From assembly GCA_023446155.1 (NCBI GenBank), contig JAEXIT010000004.1:372001-436000 (forward strand): a stretch of 64,000 nucleotides of DNA, given 5' to 3'. Positions within the stretch are counted from its first letter, which is position 1. Every line of letters starts with the position of its first letter. The position numbers and the translations under genes are program-made. The notes below the pieces were generated by a model. The model ran no database searches. It was not told where the DNA came from and saw nothing but the letters and a program-made list of their open reading frames with translations. This document shows, one piece after another, positions 60,604-64,000 of the stretch. Source of the stretch: Bacteroidota bacterium (GTDB lineage Bacteria; Bacteroidota; Bacteroidia; Flavobacteriales; Flavobacteriaceae).

Positions 60604-60637
60604 TAAAAAAACTACGGTAATTGCCGTAGTTTTTTTG
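60604..60637. terminator. Bidirectional terminator between osmC and the secretion operon
   Basis: Stem ACTACGGT / GCCGTAGT (one wobble) extended by seven A/T pairs, AATT loop. Confidence 0.9.
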
Positions 60638-60665
60638 TTTATACCTGATAGGTGTAATACGGTTA

Positions 60666-61187
60666 TTAATTCGATTCGTTTTTCTGTAAAATGATTTCAA
60701 AGTAAAGCTTATCCGTGTTCGATTTGTAATCGGTTTGCTTTTTAAAGGAAGCATGCTGTATCGAACCGAATTTCGGACTGTTCTCGAGTTGGTTTAGCAA
60801 TAAAAGACAACCGTTAAAAGAGCCTTCTACGGTAAATATATAGGAAGTGGTTCGGATTCCGTTTTCGGTTACCTGATGCGGTTCTTTAAAATCGGTAATC
60901 TTTAAGGCATAGCGCGAACAATAGGTGTTCACCGCTTTTAATAAATCGTTCTGAAAGGAAGCCGAAGTCGAAATCTTGTATTGGGTTAACAACGTATCCA
61001 ATAGCTTTTCGCGAAGTTTTAATTCGCCGGCCAGTTTCGGATTGTAATGATTGTCTGCAATGCTTTGTTGTTGGGCTTTATATGTTTTGTAATAGGTAAC
61101 GGTTTTTGAAATTGCCAACTGATAGCAGACGTAAAGAACTACCAGAAAAATACCGATTAAAAGTTTATTTTTTTTATCGAGTCTCAT
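60666..61187 (-). CDS. GspM/PilO-like secretion or pilus subunit
   Basis: A 173-aa bitopic membrane protein: one N-terminal helix (LLIGIFLVVLYVCYQLAIS), a coiled-coil-like stretch (residues ~30-70) and a small alpha/beta domain (TSYIFTVEGSFNGCLLLLNQLEN). This matches GspM/PilO, which assemble with GspL/PilN on the periplasmic side of the inner-membrane platform in type II secretion and type IV pilus systems. Its start overlaps the end of the upstream GspL/PilN-like gene by 14 bases. It is the last gene of the operon. Confidence 0.75.
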   Translation of the reverse strand: MRLDKKNKLLIGIFLVVLYVCYQLAISKTVTYYKTYKAQQQSIADNHYNPKLAGELKLREKLLDTLLTQYKISTSASFQNDLLKAVNTYCSRYALKITDFKEPHQVTENGIRTTSYIFTVEGSFNGCLLLLNQLENSPKFGSIQHASFKKQTDYKSNTDKLYFEIILQKNESN

Positions 61188-62385
61188 TTTCTTTCAGTGT
61201 TACTTTTAACGAAAATACGGTTTCGCCGTTTTCATCTTTTCCGAAATGGGTAATCACAACCCCATCGATCCATTTTAATTTTTCCAACATTTCTATCCAA
61301 ATGGTTAATGCGGAATTATCGATAACTTTTCCCGAAACCAAAAGGGTTTTATCCTGCGTTTGAACGCTTTCTTCGGGTTTGATCTTTTTTTCAATCGGGT
61401 TAAATATCAATTCCGATAATAAAATAGAGGAGGGCATATGCTTTACCATTTCATTAATGTGCAAGGAACTTTTTGAGGTGGCCAGATCGACTATGCTTTT
61501 TACTGTTTGCTCTTTAATACGAATGCGTTCTTTTGTTTTTTGTACGGCTTCGAGTGTGCTTTTATTCATCTCGATTTCTTCGGAAATGGCTTGCGTTTTT
61601 TTATAGTAATGATTAAAAATAAAAAAATTGATCAACAGCAATACGAGTAAGCTTCCTACGGCGGTTTTTAAACTGTTTCTGAAAAAACTGGATTGATGGT
61701 ACGCATCGGATAATTGTGCATTACGGTCGGAAAAATTGCTGGTCGTTCCGCTGGATGACAGGATCAGTTTTAAAATACCTGAAAAGGGTAACAGTTGACT
61801 GTTTTCTATTTCCAGTCCGTTAAGGCTATAGGTTACGGCCAATGGTTTTTCGTACAACGTAATGCAGTTGTCGCTTTCGCTAAAGGAAACGGTCTGGGTA
61901 TTGGTTGTCAGTTGTTCGGTATCGGTATATTCCTGTAAACCGGATAATCCGGTTACGCCTAAACTAAATCCATTGATCAGAATGCCTTGCACTTGATATG
62001 ATTCCAATAGGGTATCGACATAACTTTTCCGGCTGATCGCAATTACGGATTTGGTTTTTAGCCGCCAGATCTCATAATAAAATTCATTCCACGCGATATT
62101 CGGAAATGCTTTGTGCAATAATTTCCCGTCGGAAGTATCGGTTCCGGCAATTTCTTTTTGTATAACTTGCTTGTTGTTGATCGTGATAAAAAACGGAAGC
62201 TTTTTATCCCAGTTGTCCGGAAATTTATCGGTGTATCGAACTTTGTCTTTCTGACGGATCAGTAATTCTCCTTTTTTCTTTTCGACCAATAATAAGGCGC
62301 ATTTCTCTTCGTCGCCAACAGTGAAATGTTCTACACCAATATATTTTGTACCCAATAACAGGGTTTGAAAAGAAAAGGAACGCAT
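61174..62385 (-). CDS. GspL/PilM-PilN-like secretion or pilus subunit
   Basis: A 403-aa bitopic protein. The N-terminal ~230 residues are an actin-like (PilM/GspL cytoplasmic) domain (ISRKSYVDTLLESYQVQGILINGFSLGV). A single membrane helix (LKTAVGSLLVLLLINFFIFNHYY) and a coiled-coil-plus-ferredoxin-like periplasmic domain follow (SEEIEMNKSTLEAVQKTKERI, LLVSGKVIDNSALTIWIEML), like PilN. It therefore combines PilM and PilN in one chain, as GspL does. It lies directly after the secretin gene in the same operon. Confidence 0.75.
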   Translation of the reverse strand: MRSFSFQTLLLGTKYIGVEHFTVGDEEKCALLLVEKKKGELLIRQKDKVRYTDKFPDNWDKKLPFFITINNKQVIQKEIAGTDTSDGKLLHKAFPNIAWNEFYYEIWRLKTKSVIAISRKSYVDTLLESYQVQGILINGFSLGVTGLSGLQEYTDTEQLTTNTQTVSFSESDNCITLYEKPLAVTYSLNGLEIENSQLLPFSGILKLILSSSGTTSNFSDRNAQLSDAYHQSSFFRNSLKTAVGSLLVLLLINFFIFNHYYKKTQAISEEIEMNKSTLEAVQKTKERIRIKEQTVKSIVDLATSKSSLHINEMVKHMPSSILLSELIFNPIEKKIKPEESVQTQDKTLLVSGKVIDNSALTIWIEMLEKLKWIDGVVITHFGKDENGETVFSLKVTLKENETR

Positions 62386-64000
62386 TAATAAATAACGGTT
62401 GGTTTAATTAAAACGGTTAATTTTTTCTTCGAGTCTTCTCTTTTTCGGGAGCTGAAAAACCATTTTATAACGGGAATACGGGATAAAAGCGGTACGCCCG
62501 ATCCGGTATCGTTTTTTACTTTTTCTTCCAAACCGCCCAATACGATTAAATCCTGGTCTTTTACGCGGATAATCGAGGTAAATTCTCTCGAATTAATCCC
62601 CGGAGGGGCATTTTTGTCGACCTTCTGACCGTTAAAACTGGATTGAATCACTTTGATATCCATCGTAATCTGACCGTCGCCGGAAACCAATGGCTTGATC
62701 GTAACCGACAACTCGGCGTCAATCGGTTGGTAGTTTTTAATCTCAGATGTCTGCGGAATTTGTGATCCGTAAAAGTTTTGATTCGTTACGACATAATAGG
62801 TGGTTTCACCGATAGACAAATAGGCTTTATGTCCGTTTAAGGTCGAAAGGCGAGGGGCGGAACGGATTTTTAAATTGCCGTTGCTTTCCATCGCTTTGAT
62901 GCTCAGGTAAAAATCGGGGACTACATTCCCGAGATTCAGCGAACCGAATCCGTCGAAACGGTTAATGATTTTATTGATCGTTTGTGCGCCCAAAGTGATA
63001 TCGGCATTCGGAAAAACCGATCCTTTGGTGGTTACGGGTTTGTCTCCGATTCCGGCACTGATTCCGGTTTCAACCGTTGCCGATCGTCCGACTTCCAGTA
63101 ACATTACTTCAATTAAAATTACCGGTATGGGTTTGTCGATATATTTGGTAAAAGCTTCAAATTTTTCAATATTCGCGGCCGGACCGTTTACAATAAAACT
63201 ATTTAGTTCTTTGTCGACTTTAATGTCCAGGTCTTTTTTAATTTCGTCCGGAATGATGGTCAGGATGGAAGCCGATGCTTCGTTTGACGAACTGTTGTTG
63301 CTGTTTGTATTGTTGTAATTCGACGTATTGTTGCGGTTGTCAACGGGATTCATTCCGTTATACGAGGTGAAATTGTTTGTGTTTAAGCGTCCGGCACTTC
63401 GCCCTTCTCGCGATGGATCACTTAATAATTCGATCGAACGATGCATCAACAGAATGGTTTTGATGTTACGAACCACCAATTGACTTTTGATTCCGAAATA
63501 ATAAATGTCTCCTTTTTTCATAAAGGTAAACGAATCCGTACCGGTTTGCGAATCGGCACCGTATTGGCTTTGCGGCATCGATGGATTGTTGTTGGCCGTT
63601 CCTTTGGTTTCGACTTTCGAATCGAATAATTTAACCAATAATTCGTCAAATGAAATATTCTTGGCTTTTACGGTTGCGGTTCCGGCATTTTCCAATGGAG
63701 CCGAAATAAACATCCCTACGCCCAGTTCGTTTCCGATGTCGTAAACGATACTGGCAATTGATGTGTTTTCGAAATCGACTTCCAGTAATTTTTTTTCCGG
63801 ATCGATGATGTTAAAAAAGAAATTGGATTTACGGGAACGTTGCGGTCGGTTTTGACGAATAGTATTGCCTTTGTCACCGCTTTCCGGACTGTAATTACCG
63901 TCTAACTGGTCAAACAAATAGAAATTATCCCTCGATTTGGAAACCGATAGATTATTGGCGTAGGCCAATTTGTTTAAAGCGGCGTCAAAGGGCATATTGC
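62385..64000 (-). CDS. Secretin (GspD/PilQ family), 5' end outside window
   Basis: At least 538 aa; the frame is open across the window's right edge, so the N-terminus is missing. Visible are two N-domains (VDFENTSIASIVYDIGNELGVG, FDELLVKLFDSKVETKG), a low-complexity Asn/Ser spacer (~200-245), a third N-domain (LDIKVDKELNSFIVNGPAANIEKFE) and the secretin core (VILIEVMLLEVGRSATVETG, APRLSTLNGHKAYLSIGE, QDLIVLGGLEEKVKNDTGSGVPLLSRIPVIKWFF). The end IPVIKWFFSSR-KKKLTVLIKPTVI is the conserved secretin C-terminus. The protein forms the outer-membrane ring of a T2SS-like or type IV pilus-like machine. Nothing at the window edge says which. Confidence 0.92.
   Translation of the reverse strand, partial: NMPFDAALNKLAYANNLSVSKSRDNFYLFDQLDGNYSPESGDKGNTIRQNRPQRSRKSNFFFNIIDPEKKLLEVDFENTSIASIVYDIGNELGVGMFISAPLENAGTATVKAKNISFDELLVKLFDSKVETKGTANNNPSMPQSQYGADSQTGTDSFTFMKKGDIYYFGIKSQLVVRNIKTILLMHRSIELLSDPSREGRSAGRLNTNNFTSYNGMNPVDNRNNTSNYNNTNSNNSSSNEASASILTIIPDEIKKDLDIKVDKELNSFIVNGPAANIEKFEAFTKYIDKPIPVILIEVMLLEVGRSATVETGISAGIGDKPVTTKGSVFPNADITLGAQTINKIINRFDGFGSLNLGNVVPDFYLSIKAMESNGNLKIRSAPRLSTLNGHKAYLSIGETTYYVVTNQNFYGSQIPQTSEIKNYQPIDAELSVTIKPLVSGDGQITMDIKVIQSSFNGQKVDKNAPPGINSREFTSIIRVKDQDLIVLGGLEEKVKNDTGSGVPLLSRIPVIKWFFSSRKREDSKKKLTVLIKPTVIY

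Overview
The window comes from a member of the Flavobacteriaceae, most likely Flavobacterium or a close relative (inference). The evidence is AT-rich DNA, A-rich ribosome-binding regions instead of clear Shine-Dalgarno boxes, repeated TAnnTTTG (-7) promoter elements typical of Bacteroidota, and two very large secreted proteins, one with a type A and one with a type B type IX secretion (T9SS) sorting domain. Family-level hallmarks agree: DUF3276 (PUR-like) protein, long-form NusB, DUF1573 lipoprotein, DUF3667, DUF4421, and a cyclophilin-FKBP fusion. No rRNA, tRNA, IS element, CRISPR array or prophage was seen.

Layout. 1-6.5 kb: end of an OmpA/PD40 protein and a 1709-aa type B T9SS adhesin with ten Ig-like repeats. 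6.6-12.3 kb (minus): monomeric isocitrate dehydrogenase, rplS, trmD, a lipoprotein, a DUF1569 protein and a methyltransferase. 12.5-14.7 kb: MFS transporter and dual-domain prolyl isomerase. 14.7-17.5 kb: a compact microviridin-type graspetide (omega-ester peptide) locus with a two-core precursor and two ATP-grasp ligases, bounded by terminators. 17.5-30.3 kb: mixed housekeeping, redox and regulatory genes (GreA-like factor, FMN-binding GOGAT-like enzyme, thioredoxin-fold proteins, AraC/LysR/HxlR regulators, YeiH transporter, AlkD-like protein, MgtA-type P-ATPase). 30.3-35.1 kb: a structured mgtA leader with a small ORF, then a coupled FIST-domain/hybrid histidine kinase pair. 35.1-40.2 kb: siderophore-related genes with a degenerate ABC ATPase, an AraC regulator and a two-component system. 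40.2-45.6 kb: PUR-like protein, ABC exporter, leucine-type dehydrogenase, nusB-DUF1573-yajC. 45.6-53.7 kb (minus): tail-collar protein, signal-less periplasmic-binding-fold protein and a 2007-aa SprB-repeat T9SS adhesin in one transcription unit. 53.9-60.6 kb: peptidase T, membrane proteins, a TetR-MBL hydrolase pair with matching operators, a bestrophin-like channel and OsmC. 60.7-64 kb (minus): end of a type II secretion/type IV pilus-like operon (secretin, GspL/PilM-N-like, GspM/PilO-like), cut by the window edge.

The most interesting system is the graspetide locus at 14.7-17.5 kb. The leader carries the PFFANFLENQ recognition helix and also a GG site of the double-glycine exporter type. 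Two TxKYPSD cores follow with swapped acidic residues, then a strong hairpin/U-tract and two MvdC/MvdD-type ligases, with no local transporter or acetyltransferase. Second in interest are the tail-collar/receptor/adhesin unit and the small-ORF leader upstream of mgtA.
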